Source of the DNA: Azospirillum sp. 412522
GTDB lineage: Bacteria > Pseudomonadota > Alphaproteobacteria > Azospirillales > Azospirillaceae
Direction: 5' to 3'
Assembly: GCF_019805165.1 (NCBI RefSeq)
Contig: NZ_RWIJ01000043.1
Coordinates: forward strand, 1 to 35,846
Length of the DNA stretch: 35,846 nucleotides
Both the position numbers and the translations under genes were made by a program. The notes under the pieces are model-generated. The model was not told where the DNA came from and made no database searches. It was given only the letters and a program-made list of their open reading frames with translations. Positions 1 to 9,957 of the stretch are shown one piece after another. Numbering within the stretch: position 1 is the first letter of the stretch; each line of letters begins with the position of its first letter.

Positions 1-117
1 TCCGGCGGCAACGACACCGCCGACTTCAAGATCGACTTCATGAAGTCGGTCGGCATCGCCGTCGCCGACAGCCCCGCCAGCCTGGGCTCCACCATGCTGA
101 AGGTGTTCAAGGGCTGA
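1..117 (+). CDS. sucD: Succinyl-CoA synthetase alpha subunit, C-terminal end only
   Basis: The window opens inside this gene. Frame 1 reads 38 residues to TGA at 115-117, containing SGGNDTADFK and the tail VADSPASLGSTMLKVFKG. That tail matches the C-terminus of SucD, the ADP/GDP-forming succinate-CoA ligase alpha subunit (family knowledge). The enzyme converts succinyl-CoA to succinate with substrate-level phosphorylation in the TCA cycle. Its position just before sucA fits the usual alphaproteobacterial sucCD-sucAB order. The catalytic histidine and CoA-binding domain lie outside the window, so only the end of the gene can be judged. Confidence 0.85.
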   Translation, partial: SGGNDTADFKIDFMKSVGIAVADSPASLGSTMLKVFKG

Positions 118-423
118 TCGCCCGCGGGCGTCACGGCGACGTGACGCCCGCGGCCTTCCGCCTTTGAAAAGAGAATGCCTCTCGAAGAGGATGACGGGCG
201 GGACGCTGTGGCGCCCCGCCCGCCGCCCCTTCGGGTTCATCTCTTGGACGGACGGTCCTGGGAACCCATATGCAAGCGTCGGCGGTGCGGTCTGCCTTCC
301 TGTCCGCATCCCACCGGCCCTCTCCGCCGGTTCTTGCACATGGGTATCCATCGACCCCCCGCCTCCTTCGTCACTCGCGATCATCTCCCACAGGGAATCG
401 GGCTAATGGCCCGAGGTGAAACC
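118..423 (+). other. sucD-sucA spacer with two GC-rich hairpins
   Basis: This 306-bp gap holds no convincing gene. An open frame runs into sucA from 175, but it lacks SucA-like sequence before 424. Two stem-loops are visible. The first has a perfect 13-bp stem, 122-134 against 141-153, with a 6-nt loop. The second pairs 196-206 with 211-221 and has one internal mismatch. Neither is followed by a T-run, so neither is a classical intrinsic terminator. They could shield the sucCD mRNA end from exonucleases, attenuate transcription, or mark a processing site. sucA may therefore have its own promoter here, but I could not place one with confidence. Confidence 0.5.
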
Positions 424-3399
<2,976 letters not shown>

Positions 3400-3440
3400 C
3401 CCTCACCCAAGCGAACAAGAAGACGAACGAGGAATAAGAA

Positions 3441-4697
3441 ATGGCTACCGAAATCAAGGTCCCCACGCTGGGTGAGTCCGTCTCCGAGGCGACGGTTGCC
3501 CGCTGGCTGAAGAAGGTCGGCGATGCCGTCGCCATGGACGAGGCGCTGGTCGAGTTGGAGACTGACAAGGTCACGCTTGAGGTGAATGCGTCGGCCGCCG
3601 GCGTGCTGGCCGAGATCGTCGCTCCGGAAGGCGACAATGTCGGCGTCGGCGCCCTGCTGGGCGTCCTCACCGAGGGTGCCGCCGCCGGTGCCGCTCCGGC
3701 CGCTGCTTCGGCCCCGGCCGCCGCGCCTGCCCCCGCCGCCGCGCCGGCTCCGGCTGCCGCTCCGGCCGCTGCCGCTCCGGGCAACATCGCCGCTTCCGGC
3801 CCGGCCGCCCGCAAGCTGGCCGACGAGAAGGGCGTCGACACGTCCGCCATCGCCGGCTCCGGCAAGGACGGCCGCATCACCAAGGGCGACGTCCTCGCCG
3901 CCCCGACGGCTCCCGCCGCCAAGCCCGCCGCCCCGGCCGCCGCCCCGGCGCCGAAGATGGTGTGGGCCGCCGGCACCCAGGGCGATCGTCCGCGGGCGTC
4001 GCAGGAAGAGCGCGTCCGCATGACCCGCCTGCGCCAGCGCATCGCCGAGCGCCTGAAGGAGGCCCAGAACTCCGCCGCCATGCTGACCACCTTCAACGAG
4101 GTGGACATGTCGGCGGCGATGGCTCTGCGCGCCGAGTACAAGGACTATTTCGAGAAGCGCCACAAGGTGCGGCTCGGCTTCATGTCCTTCTTCGTCAAGG
4201 CCGCCGTCCAGGCCCTGAAGGAGATCCCGGCCGTCAACGCCGAGATCGACGGCACCGACCTCGTCTACAAGAACTACTATGACATCGGCGTCGCCGTCGG
4301 CACGCCGCAGGGTCTGGTGGTTCCGGTCGTCCGCGATGCCGACAAGCTCGACTTCGCCGGCGTCGAAGGCACCATCGCCGCGCTCGGCAAGAAGGGCCGC
4401 GACGGCAAGCTGTCGATGGACGAGCTGACCGGCGGTACCTTCACCATCTCCAACGGCGGCGTCTACGGCTCGCTGATGTCGACCCCGATCATCAACCCGC
4501 CGCAGTCGGCCATCCTCGGCATGCACAAGACGATGGACCGCGCGGTCGTCATCGGCGGCAAGGTCGAGGTCCGCCCGATGATGTATCTGGCGCTGTCCTA
4601 CGACCACCGCATCATCGACGGCAAGGAAGCGGTGACCTTCCTCGTCCGCATCAAGGAGCTGATCGAGGATCCGCGCCGCCTGCTGCTGGACGTCTGA
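3441..4697 (+). CDS. sucB: Dihydrolipoyllysine-residue succinyltransferase (E2 of 2-oxoglutarate dehydrogenase)
   Basis: The E2 core of 418 residues transfers succinyl from lipoamide to CoA. Domain order: an N-terminal lipoyl domain (1-75) with the lipoylated Lys43 in ELETDKVTLEV; an Ala/Pro-rich swinging linker (about 76-115); the E1/E3-binding domain with GPAARKLADEKGVD and GSGKDGRITKGDV; a second Ala/Pro linker; and the catalytic acyltransferase domain, with His389 and Asp393 in YDHRIIDG near the C-terminus. One lipoyl domain is normal for this enzyme. GAGGAA precedes ATG 3441. A strong terminator follows the stop, so the transcription unit appears to end here. The lpd gene for E3, often next in related genomes, is absent from this position. 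Confidence 0.97.
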   Translation: MATEIKVPTLGESVSEATVARWLKKVGDAVAMDEALVELETDKVTLEVNASAAGVLAEIVAPEGDNVGVGALLGVLTEGAAAGAAPAAASAPAAAPAPAAAPAPAAAPAAAAPGNIAASGPAARKLADEKGVDTSAIAGSGKDGRITKGDVLAAPTAPAAKPAAPAAAPAPKMVWAAGTQGDRPRASQEERVRMTRLRQRIAERLKEAQNSAAMLTTFNEVDMSAAMALRAEYKDYFEKRHKVRLGFMSFFVKAAVQALKEIPAVNAEIDGTDLVYKNYYDIGVAVGTPQGLVVPVVRDADKLDFAGVEGTIAALGKKGRDGKLSMDELTGGTFTISNGGVYGSLMSTPIINPPQSAILGMHKTMDRAVVIGGKVEVRPMMYLALSYDHRIIDGKEAVTFLVRIKELIEDPRRLLLDV

Positions 4698-4742
4698 GAC
4701 CAACGAGGCAAGGGAGGGCGACCGCCCTTCCTTGACCCACCC

Positions 4743-4804
4743 GTCCGGGGGCTTCGGCCCCTGGACCCCTGAAGGGGCGCCGCAAGGTGCCCTTTTTCTT
4801 TTTT
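4743..4804 (+). terminator. Tandem hairpins ending the sucAB transcript
   Basis: Two hairpins sit 46 bp after the sucB stop. The first (4743-4766) has 10-bp arms, one G-U pair and a stable C(UUCG)G loop. The second pairs 4775-4781 with 4786-4792 around GCAA, with one G-U pair, and is followed directly by a T-tract to 4804 interrupted once by C. The second has the form of an intrinsic terminator; the first may add strength. Confidence 0.85.
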
Positions 4805-4809
4805 GTTCT

Positions 4810-4954
4810 CCCTCTCCCGCCCCGGGAGAGGGAAGGGGCCCAAGCGAAGCTTGGGAAGGGTGAGGGGTGATCCAAGGATCGGAAATCCATGTCCGGATCG
4901 CCCCTCACCCTCCCCACTTCGTGGGTCCCCTCCCTCTCCCGGGGCGGGAGAGGG
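4810..4954. repeat. 145-bp intergenic inverted repeat (two facing units)
   Basis: The 23-bp block at 4810-4832 (CCCTCTCCCG...GGGAGAGGG) is the exact reverse complement of the block at 4932-4954. The inward sequences also pair well: GGGTGAGGGGTGATCC near 4858-4873 faces GGATCGCCCCTCACCC near 4895-4910. The whole element can therefore fold into one long imperfect hairpin. Single units of the same sequence recur at 12756-12796 and 28808-28873, always between genes. No transposase or coding content is present. It behaves like a dispersed non-coding intergenic repeat; I do not assign it to a named family. Confidence 0.7.
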
Positions 4955-5017
4955 CACCCCCGAAAGGTTCGCGCAAACAACAGTTCGCAAAGCGCTCAAA
5001 TCCTCTTGCCAGAGATA

Positions 5018-5041
5018 TGGTATCTGGTATACCGTATCGAT
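5018..5041. promoter_or_regulatory. Candidate operator around GGTATACC upstream of the PAS gene
   Basis: An AT-richer stretch between the repeat element and the PAS gene contains the perfect palindrome GGTATACC (5026-5033). It is preceded by another GGTAT (5019-5023) and followed by GTAT (5034-5037). Such spaced GGTAT/ATACC half-sites are of the kind bound by dimeric helix-turn-helix regulators, GntR types for example. It lies about 100 bp before ATG 5132. No regulator gene sits next to it, so the assignment is inference from symmetry and position. Confidence 0.3.
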
Positions 5042-5131
5042 AATGTCAGTGCGGCAAAGGCTTGCGGGCCACCGCCGCACCGGCTCCCCCGGCGTCCAAT
5101 CCAAGAGGGGGCGGGCGCCAAGGAGATCGAC

Positions 5132-5605
5132 ATGGACGAGAGGACAGCAGCGGGTTCGCCCGCGGTTGTGGATTGCGAACAGCTGGTGGCGGTGATCGGC
5201 GATGCCGTCATCGTGTCCGATCCGGCCGGTGCCATCACCCTGTGGAATGCGGCGGCGGAGCGGATGTTCGGTTTCACCGCCGAGGACGCGATGGGCAAGT
5301 CGCTCGACATCATCATTCCCGAACGCCAGCGCCAGCGTCATTGGGATGGGTACGAAAAGACCATGGCCACCGGCGAGACCCGCTACGGCCATGACCTGCT
5401 TCGGGTTCCGGCGGTCCACAAGGACGGGCACAGCCTGTCGATCGCCTTCACCGTCGCGCTTTTGCGCGGGACCGACGGTGCGGTGACCGGGATCGTCGCC
5501 GTGGTGCGCGACGAGACCGCCCGCTGGACCGAAGAGCGGACATTGCGCCGCCGTCTCACCGAACTCGAAGCCGCCGCCCGAGCAGGCGTCGCTGCGGCCG
5601 GTTGA
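5132..5605 (+). CDS. Stand-alone PAS-domain protein
   Basis: 157 residues. One PAS domain occupies about residues 15-130: VIGDAVIVSDPAGAITLWN, then AAERMFGFTAEDAMGK, then a C-terminal strand GIVAVVRDETARW typical of PAS S-boxes. A short charged helix follows (ERTLRRRLTELEAA), probably a coiled coil. There is no kinase, cyclase, HTH or membrane segment, so the output must come through a partner protein. AAGGAG at 5120-5125 supports ATG 5132. The gene lies 85 bp upstream of frc in the same direction, so a shared transcript is plausible. The ligand (redox, small molecule or cofactor) cannot be read from the sequence. A PAS domain is near certain; the role is unknown. Confidence 0.85.
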   Translation: MDERTAAGSPAVVDCEQLVAVIGDAVIVSDPAGAITLWNAAAERMFGFTAEDAMGKSLDIIIPERQRQRHWDGYEKTMATGETRYGHDLLRVPAVHKDGHSLSIAFTVALLRGTDGAVTGIVAVVRDETARWTEERTLRRRLTELEAAARAGVAAAG

Positions 5606-5690
5606 GCACGAGCGGCCCCCGGAGCTCAGCTCCGAAGATCAAATCCAGCAGACAAACTGAAACAACGCGAAATAAGGGAGTGTTGCAGTC

Positions 5691-6941
5691 ATGACCAAGC
5701 CGCTTGAAGGCATCAAGATCATCGACTTCACCCATGTGCAGGCCGGCCCCGCCTGCACCCAGCTTCTGGCCTGGTATGGCGCGGACGTCATCAAGGTGGA
5801 ACGTCCGGGCGCCGGCGACGTCACCCGCAGCCAGCTGCGCGACATCCCGGACGCCGACGCGCTCTATTTCACCATGCTGAACAGCAACAAGCGCTCCCTG
5901 ACGCTGGACACCAAGACGGCCGAGGGCAAGGAAGTCCTGACCCGTCTGATCAAGGAATCCGACGTTCTGGTCGAGAATTTCGGCCCCGGCGCGCTCGACC
6001 GCATGGGCTTCAGCTGGGACAAGATCAAGGAGCTGAACCCCGGCATGATCGTCGCCTCGGTCAAGGGCTTCAGCGACGGCCACCATTACCAGGACCTGAA
6101 GGTCTATGAGAACGTCGCCCAGTGCGCCGGCGGCGCCGCTTCGACCACCGGTTTCTGGGACGGCCCGCCGACCGTGTCGGCGGCCGCGCTCGGCGACAGC
6201 AACACCGGCATGCACCTCGCCATCGGCATCCTGACCGCCCTGATGGCCCGCACCAAGACCGGCAAGGGCCAGAAGGTCGCCGTGTCGATGCAGGACAGCG
6301 TGCTGAACCTCTGCCGCGTCAAGCTGCGCGACCAGCAGCGCCTCGACCGCGTCGGCTACCTGGAGGAATACCCGCAGTACCCGCACGGCAAGTTCACCGA
6401 CGTGGTTCCGCGCGGCGGCAATGCCGGCGGCGGCGGCCAGCCGGGCTGGGTGCTGAAGTGCAAGGGCTGGGAGACCGATCCCAACGCCTACATCTACTTC
6501 ACCATCCAGGGCCATGCCTGGGCGCCGATCTGCAAGGCTCTCGGCCGCGAGGAGTGGATCGACGACCCGGCCTACAACACGGCTCTCGCCCGTCAGGACA
6601 AGATCTTCGACATCTTCGCGATCATCGAGGACTGGCTGAAGGACAAGACCAAGTTCGAGGCCGTCGACATTCTGCGCAAGTACGACATCCCGTGCTCGCC
6701 GGTGCTGTCGATGAAGGAGATCGCCAACGACCCGTCGCTGCGCGCCAGCGGCACCGTCGTCGAGGTCGACCACAAGCAGCGCGGCAAGTACCTGACCGTC
6801 GGCAGCCCGATCAAGTTCTCCGACATGACGGTGGAGGTCACCGGCTCCCCGCTGCTCGGCGAACACACCGACGAGGTCCTGGCCCAGCTCGGCTACAACA
6901 AGGACCAGATCGCCGCCATGCACAACGCCAAGGTGGTCTGA
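5691..6941 (+). CDS. frc: Formyl-CoA:oxalate CoA-transferase (class III)
   Basis: 416 residues, the same length as the E. coli homologue YfdW and very close to it over the whole remembered sequence. The enzyme moves CoA from formyl-CoA to oxalate, giving oxalyl-CoA, the first step of CoA-dependent oxalate breakdown. Visible landmarks are DFTHVQAGPACTQ with Gln17, the catalytic Asp169 in AALGDSNTGMH, and the glycine-rich loop GGNAGGGGQPGW (about 242-253) that closes over the active site. The position equivalent to Trp48 of the Oxalobacter enzyme is Gln (RSQLRD), as in YfdW. AAGGGAG precedes ATG 5691. The partner oxc (oxalyl-CoA decarboxylase) is not in the window. Another CoA acceptor cannot be excluded. 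Confidence 0.92.
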   Translation: MTKPLEGIKIIDFTHVQAGPACTQLLAWYGADVIKVERPGAGDVTRSQLRDIPDADALYFTMLNSNKRSLTLDTKTAEGKEVLTRLIKESDVLVENFGPGALDRMGFSWDKIKELNPGMIVASVKGFSDGHHYQDLKVYENVAQCAGGAASTTGFWDGPPTVSAAALGDSNTGMHLAIGILTALMARTKTGKGQKVAVSMQDSVLNLCRVKLRDQQRLDRVGYLEEYPQYPHGKFTDVVPRGGNAGGGGQPGWVLKCKGWETDPNAYIYFTIQGHAWAPICKALGREEWIDDPAYNTALARQDKIFDIFAIIEDWLKDKTKFEAVDILRKYDIPCSPVLSMKEIANDPSLRASGTVVEVDHKQRGKYLTVGSPIKFSDMTVEVTGSPLLGEHTDEVLAQLGYNKDQIAAMHNAKVV

Positions 6942-7037
6942 TCGCCAAATACCCCCTCCCCCGCACCGGCTGGACCACGGTCCGCCGGAGGCGGGGAAGG
7001 GTCGGGGCGGAGGCATCCGCACCCCCCACAAACGACG

Positions 7038-7068
7038 ACGGCGCCCCATCCGGGCGCCGTTTTCTTTT
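7038..7068 (+). terminator. Intrinsic terminator after frc
   Basis: A perfect 9-bp stem (ACGGCGCCC at 7038-7046 with GGGCGCCGT at 7052-7060) and a 5-nt loop are followed at once by TTTCTTTT. It lies about 100 bp after the frc stop. The intervening 6949-7010 is C/G-rich and weakly resembles the intergenic repeat family seen elsewhere in the window. Confidence 0.88.
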
Positions 7069-7088
7069 CCCCTTTGCCGTTCCGGCCC

Positions 7089-7277
7089 TTACGCCTTCCC
7101 GCCGCGCTCCAGATCGTCCAGGATCTCGCCCGCCCGGTTGGTCAGGGTGCGGGCCAGCCGGGCGTAATGGCCGTCGCCGGTCATGCGGGCGCGCCGTGCG
7201 GCCTCCGCACCCAGCTGGGCCAGTTCCTGCGCCATCTTCCGATAGTCCGGGACCGTGCTCCACGTCGCGTCCGCCAC
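7089..7277 (-). CDS. Small uncharacterised protein, 62 aa
   Basis: The frame shows the G/C third-position bias of its neighbours through to TAA at 7089-7091. The chosen start is GTG at 7275-7277, with AAGGA 7 nt upstream, giving a protein beginning (fMet)ADATWSTVPDYRKMAQ. An ATG at 7355 would add 26 residues, but that part has poorer codon bias. The product is mostly helical and charged (AELGAEAARRAR-type composition, LARTLTNRAGEILDDLERGG), with no signal peptide or membrane segment. I do not recognise a family. It points toward frc, and the frc terminator lies just beyond its 3' end. Confidence 0.55.
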   Translation of the reverse strand: MADATWSTVPDYRKMAQELAQLGAEAARRARMTGDGHYARLARTLTNRAGEILDDLERGGKA

Positions 7278-7327
7278 GCCGCGATCCTTCGCATGAACAT
7301 GGGAAGCCACAGCCGCTCCATCCGCCG

Positions 7328-7396
7328 ATGCCAGTGCAGGGTGCAATCCTGGCATGACATGCGCCAGGAACCAACTGACGCTTACGGCAGCGTCAG
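7328..7396. promoter_or_regulatory. Two inverted repeats in the 5' region of the 62-aa gene
   Basis: The first pairs ATGCCAG (7328-7334) with CTGGCAT (7349-7355). The second is a perfect 8-6-8 repeat, CTGACGCT (7375-7382) with AGCGTCAG (7389-7396). They lie between the end of the HRDC-protein gene (7473) and the start of the 62-aa gene (7277), both on the minus strand. The second could be the upstream gene's terminator stem (no T-run) or an operator; the first could be an operator or leader hairpin. Confidence 0.35.
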
Positions 7397-7472
7397 CACA
7401 GCCTTTGGATGTGCGCCCGCCAGCCGAATCGGATAGGCTTCCACCGGAGACGTAACCGGCGCGGCAGACGGC

Positions 7473-7889
7473 TCAGTCGATCAGCAGGTCGAGCGTCGAG
7501 CGGACCACCTGCACGACCTCGCCGCCATAGGGCGAGACCGCCTGACCGCGGGCGTTGACGATGATCGTCAGCTCATGCTCCGTCGTCGGGGCGAAGCGGG
7601 CGATCTCCTGCACCAGATCGTCGGCCAGGATGGCGTCGCGCGTCACCCCGGCCTGGGCGGCGGCCTTGTCGCGCCAGTTGTTCAGCGCGGCGGCGATGGC
7701 CGCTTCGATCTGCTGCGATTCTTCCTTGCGGCGCAGGTCGGTGAACAGCACCAGCACGCGCCACGCTCCGTCGGCGTAGGCGGTCTCGATGCGCTGGGCC
7801 TCGACCGTCCGCAGGAAGGCGGACAACTGCGCCTGGGCCTCTTCGGCGGCGGCGTCGGGAATGGTGAAGGTGCGGATCTCGGTGCTCAT
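7473..7889 (-). CDS. HRDC-domain protein
   Basis: 138 residues. The N-terminal STEIRTFTIPDAAAEEAQ followed by LSAFLRTVEAQRIETAY is a small alpha/beta module found in front of HRDC domains. Residues about 60-125 look like an HRDC fold, the helical nucleic-acid-binding module known from RecQ and RNase D: LNNWRDKAAAQAGVTRDAIL, DDLVQEIARFAP and TTEHEL. No helicase or nuclease domain is attached. The start is ATG 7887-7889. It diverges from the SGNH-like gene with about 200 bp between them. HRDC is my best reading; the role (DNA or RNA binding) is open. Confidence 0.6.
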   Translation of the reverse strand: MSTEIRTFTIPDAAAEEAQAQLSAFLRTVEAQRIETAYADGAWRVLVLFTDLRRKEESQQIEAAIAAALNNWRDKAAAQAGVTRDAILADDLVQEIARFAPTTEHELTIIVNARGQAVSPYGGEVVQVVRSTLDLLID

Positions 7890-8090
7890 CGCCCAACCCT
7901 GTTGTAGGGGCCCAACGCTGCTGCAAGGCCTTTCTCGGTGGTCGGAGCCTACACAGAAACGGCGCGTTCGGCAAACCGGGACCCTGCGATGGAGGTGCGC
8001 CGGGACCTTGGGGATACCCCCAATTCCCGCATGCCGATTTCCCCTCCCCGCGCGTTGTGGGAGAAGCCGATGCGCGCCTGGAGATGCCCG

Positions 8091-9122
8091 ATGCCCCATC
8101 TTGACCCGCAGGAGTCCCGACAAGAGCCGCAATCCGTCCCTCCACTCCCCGAGGAGACCGCCCCCGCCGCGACGGCGCCCCGCGGCCGGCGGCGCTGGTT
8201 GATGCTGGGGGCCGGGCTGCTGATGGCGCCGCTGGCGCTGGCGGGGTTGGCGGCGCTGGCGCTGCTGTGGACCGGCTCCATGCTCTACGACCAGCCCTTC
8301 GCCTGGTACAACCTGAACCGCATCAACGCGGTGGCCGAGCGGGCAGCGCGCACCCCCGGTTCGGTGCTGGTGGTGGCATTGGGCGACACCGCGCTGCGCG
8401 ACGCCACGCTGGACGAGCGCGGCATGGCGAAGATCGCCGCCGACCGCGGCGTGCCCAACCTGGAGTTCCTGCGCATCGTCCACCGGCAGGCCCAGTTCGC
8501 CGACTTCGAGCCGCTGCTCGACCGGCTGGTCGCGGTGAAGCCGACGCTGATCCTGATCGACCGCAACCTGCTGACCGCCGGCCGCAGCCCGGTTGACGAG
8601 CTGCAACGCTACGGCAACGGCCTGCTGCGCCTCTATCGCGGCCAGACCTACGTCCAGGATCAGGTGGCTCTGCAATACCGGCGCGGCTGCGGTCCGACGC
8701 CGTCGGCCTGGCTGACCGGCGGTTCGCCCGGCGCCGTCACCGGCAGCAGCGCCAGCGAACGGCAGGTGCGCGCCTTCATCGACCGCGCCTGGGCCGCCGG
8801 CATCCGCGTCGCCCTGATCGAGGTGCACAGCCGCCCGGCGGCCCCGCGCTCCACCGGCCTGATTTCCGCCGCCTCGGCCGCCGAGCCGGCCGCCAGCTCC
8901 CTGCCCTTGTGGAACTACGGCGCAGCCGCCGCGGCGGCGGACGACGACGAGGACGTCGCTCCCGCCGCCGCGTGCGATCGGGCCAGCGACACCGGCCGCA
9001 ACGCCTTCTCGGCCTGGCTCAGCGGCGGCATCGCCGGCGCGGTGGCCGGCGCCCAGCCCGACCGCATGCCCGGCCAAATCCCGGTGAGACTCCCGGTGAC
9101 GGAGGCCGCCTCGCTGCAATGA
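8091..9122 (+). CDS. Membrane-anchored protein with SGNH-hydrolase-like features
   Basis: 343 residues from ATG 8091 (TGGAGA upstream; ATG 8070 is an in-frame alternative). A Pro/Glu-rich cytoplasmic N-terminus is followed by RGRRRW and a transmembrane helix (about 37-60), so the bulk is probably periplasmic. The next part has an SGNH-like order: LVVALGDTALRD (98-100 GDT where SGNH enzymes have GDS), FEPLLDRLVAVKPTLILID, then FIDRAWAAGIRVALIEVHSRP. I see no clear GxND or C-terminal DxxH block, so catalysis is doubtful. The C-terminal third is Ala/Asp-rich with low complexity. SGNH-like proteins of this build often act in surface polysaccharide modification, but nothing nearby supports that here. 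Confidence 0.55.
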   Translation: MPHLDPQESRQEPQSVPPLPEETAPAATAPRGRRRWLMLGAGLLMAPLALAGLAALALLWTGSMLYDQPFAWYNLNRINAVAERAARTPGSVLVVALGDTALRDATLDERGMAKIAADRGVPNLEFLRIVHRQAQFADFEPLLDRLVAVKPTLILIDRNLLTAGRSPVDELQRYGNGLLRLYRGQTYVQDQVALQYRRGCGPTPSAWLTGGSPGAVTGSSASERQVRAFIDRAWAAGIRVALIEVHSRPAAPRSTGLISAASAAEPAASSLPLWNYGAAAAAADDDEDVAPAAACDRASDTGRNAFSAWLSGGIAGAVAGAQPDRMPGQIPVRLPVTEAASLQ

Positions 9123-9232
9123 CGCCACTCGCGATGACGCCCTGCGGACGTCCCCGTTCTTTCCACCTTCCGGTTAAACCACTTTTTGTTTATGGTTTTG
9201 CCGTCGGGCGAGTCGCAACAGGAGACGGATGC

Positions 9233-9445
9233 ATGGCTTCCATCATGATCAAGAAGGCCGGCGAAGGGCTGGTCTCGCAGGCCCACCGCAACGCCGACGT
9301 CGGCCCGACCAGCGGCAGCTCGGTCGTCTATGAAATCCAGAACGTGCCGGGCGGCGTCAGCGTCGACGACGTGATCGCCGCCTTCAGGACCTACCAGCCG
9401 GCCGACAAGGTGTACGAGATCGACTGGTCCGCCCTGTCAAAGTAA
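9233..9445 (+). CDS. Small uncharacterised protein, 70 aa
   Basis: Starts at ATG 9233 with GGAGA 8 nt upstream; the G/C-biased frame ends at TAA 9443-9445. It begins MASIMIKKAGEGLVSQAH and contains VYEIQNVPGGVSVDDV and a C-terminal DKVYEIDWSALSK. It has no cysteine, signal peptide or transmembrane helix. The preceding 110 bp include an AT-richer patch (TTTTTGTTTATGG near 9183-9195) that may hold its promoter. I do not recognise the family. It converges on the rubrerythrin-like gene. Confidence 0.6.
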   Translation: MASIMIKKAGEGLVSQAHRNADVGPTSGSSVVYEIQNVPGGVSVDDVIAAFRTYQPADKVYEIDWSALSK

Positions 9446-9450
9446 CCAGG

Positions 9451-9475
9451 GAAGGGGGCCGCCAACGCCCCCTTC
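9451..9475. terminator. Hairpin between convergent genes
   Basis: GAAGGGGG (9451-9458) pairs perfectly with CCCCCTTC (9468-9475) across a 9-nt loop, 5 bp after the 70-aa gene and 8 bp before the end of the convergent rubrerythrin-like gene. The flanks hold only short T or A runs, so it is a modest, possibly bidirectional, terminator. Confidence 0.5.
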
Positions 9476-9483
9476 CTCCTCCC

Positions 9484-9957
9484 TTATGCCTGCAACGCCG
9501 GATAGCGCTTGGCCCACACTTCCAGCTGGGCGACATGCTCGGCCTCTTCGGCGGCGAACTCCTCGGCCATCATGCGGACCTCGGCGTCGGTGGTGGTCTT
9601 CGCCACCTCGGCGTAGAAGGCCTGCCCGCGCCGCTCGCTGTCCAGCGCCAGTTCCAGCGCGTATTCCACCGTCATCAGATAGTGCGACCCCTCCATCGAG
9701 GCCGCTTCCGGGCTGTCGCCGTCCGGCCACTGGAAGTCTTCCGGCGCCAGATCGGGGATCTTGCGGAAGCCCGACCGTTCCCGCGCCTCGGCCAGATGCA
9801 GGCGCGAGAATTTCGCCATCTGGCCGAAGAAGGCCGCGACCTCCTGGTTGCCATAGGTCTTCATCGCCTCCGACAGGTCGGAGAAGCGGGTGGCGGCGTC
9901 CTCCTCCAGCGCACAGGCGTGGGCGAGGAACAGGGCGGCGTCGTGGATATCGGTCAT
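9484..9957 (-). CDS. Rubrerythrin/ferritin-like helical protein
   Basis: 157 residues from ATG 9955-9957; the open frame extends upstream, but MTDIHDAALFLAHACALEED is the natural helix-1 start. Four helices carry ferritin-like diiron motifs: Glu18/Glu19 in helix 1, Glu108 in DSERRGQAFYAEV of helix 3, and Glu138-x-x-His141 in AAEEAEHVAQLE of helix 4. In helix 2 the usual Glu-x-x-His reads Ser51-R-L-His54 (FSRLHLAEA), so one metal ligand seems missing or shifted to Glu57. No rubredoxin Cys pairs are present. The family handles peroxide or iron. It diverges from hrpB across a 176-bp gap that presumably holds both promoters. Confidence 0.72.
   Translation of the reverse strand: MTDIHDAALFLAHACALEEDAATRFSDLSEAMKTYGNQEVAAFFGQMAKFSRLHLAEARERSGFRKIPDLAPEDFQWPDGDSPEAASMEGSHYLMTVEYALELALDSERRGQAFYAEVAKTTTDAEVRMMAEEFAAEEAEHVAQLEVWAKRYPALQA

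Noticed and set aside
175..423. N-terminal extension of SucA
   Set aside because: The sequence before 424 is not SucA-like, and a Shine-Dalgarno with the family N-terminus is found at 424.
7398..7472. Cobalamin-riboswitch-like sequence on the minus strand
   Set aside because: A few CCGGT/GGAAGCC-like letters occur, but the conserved B12 box and overall order are absent, and it follows rather than precedes the HRDC gene.
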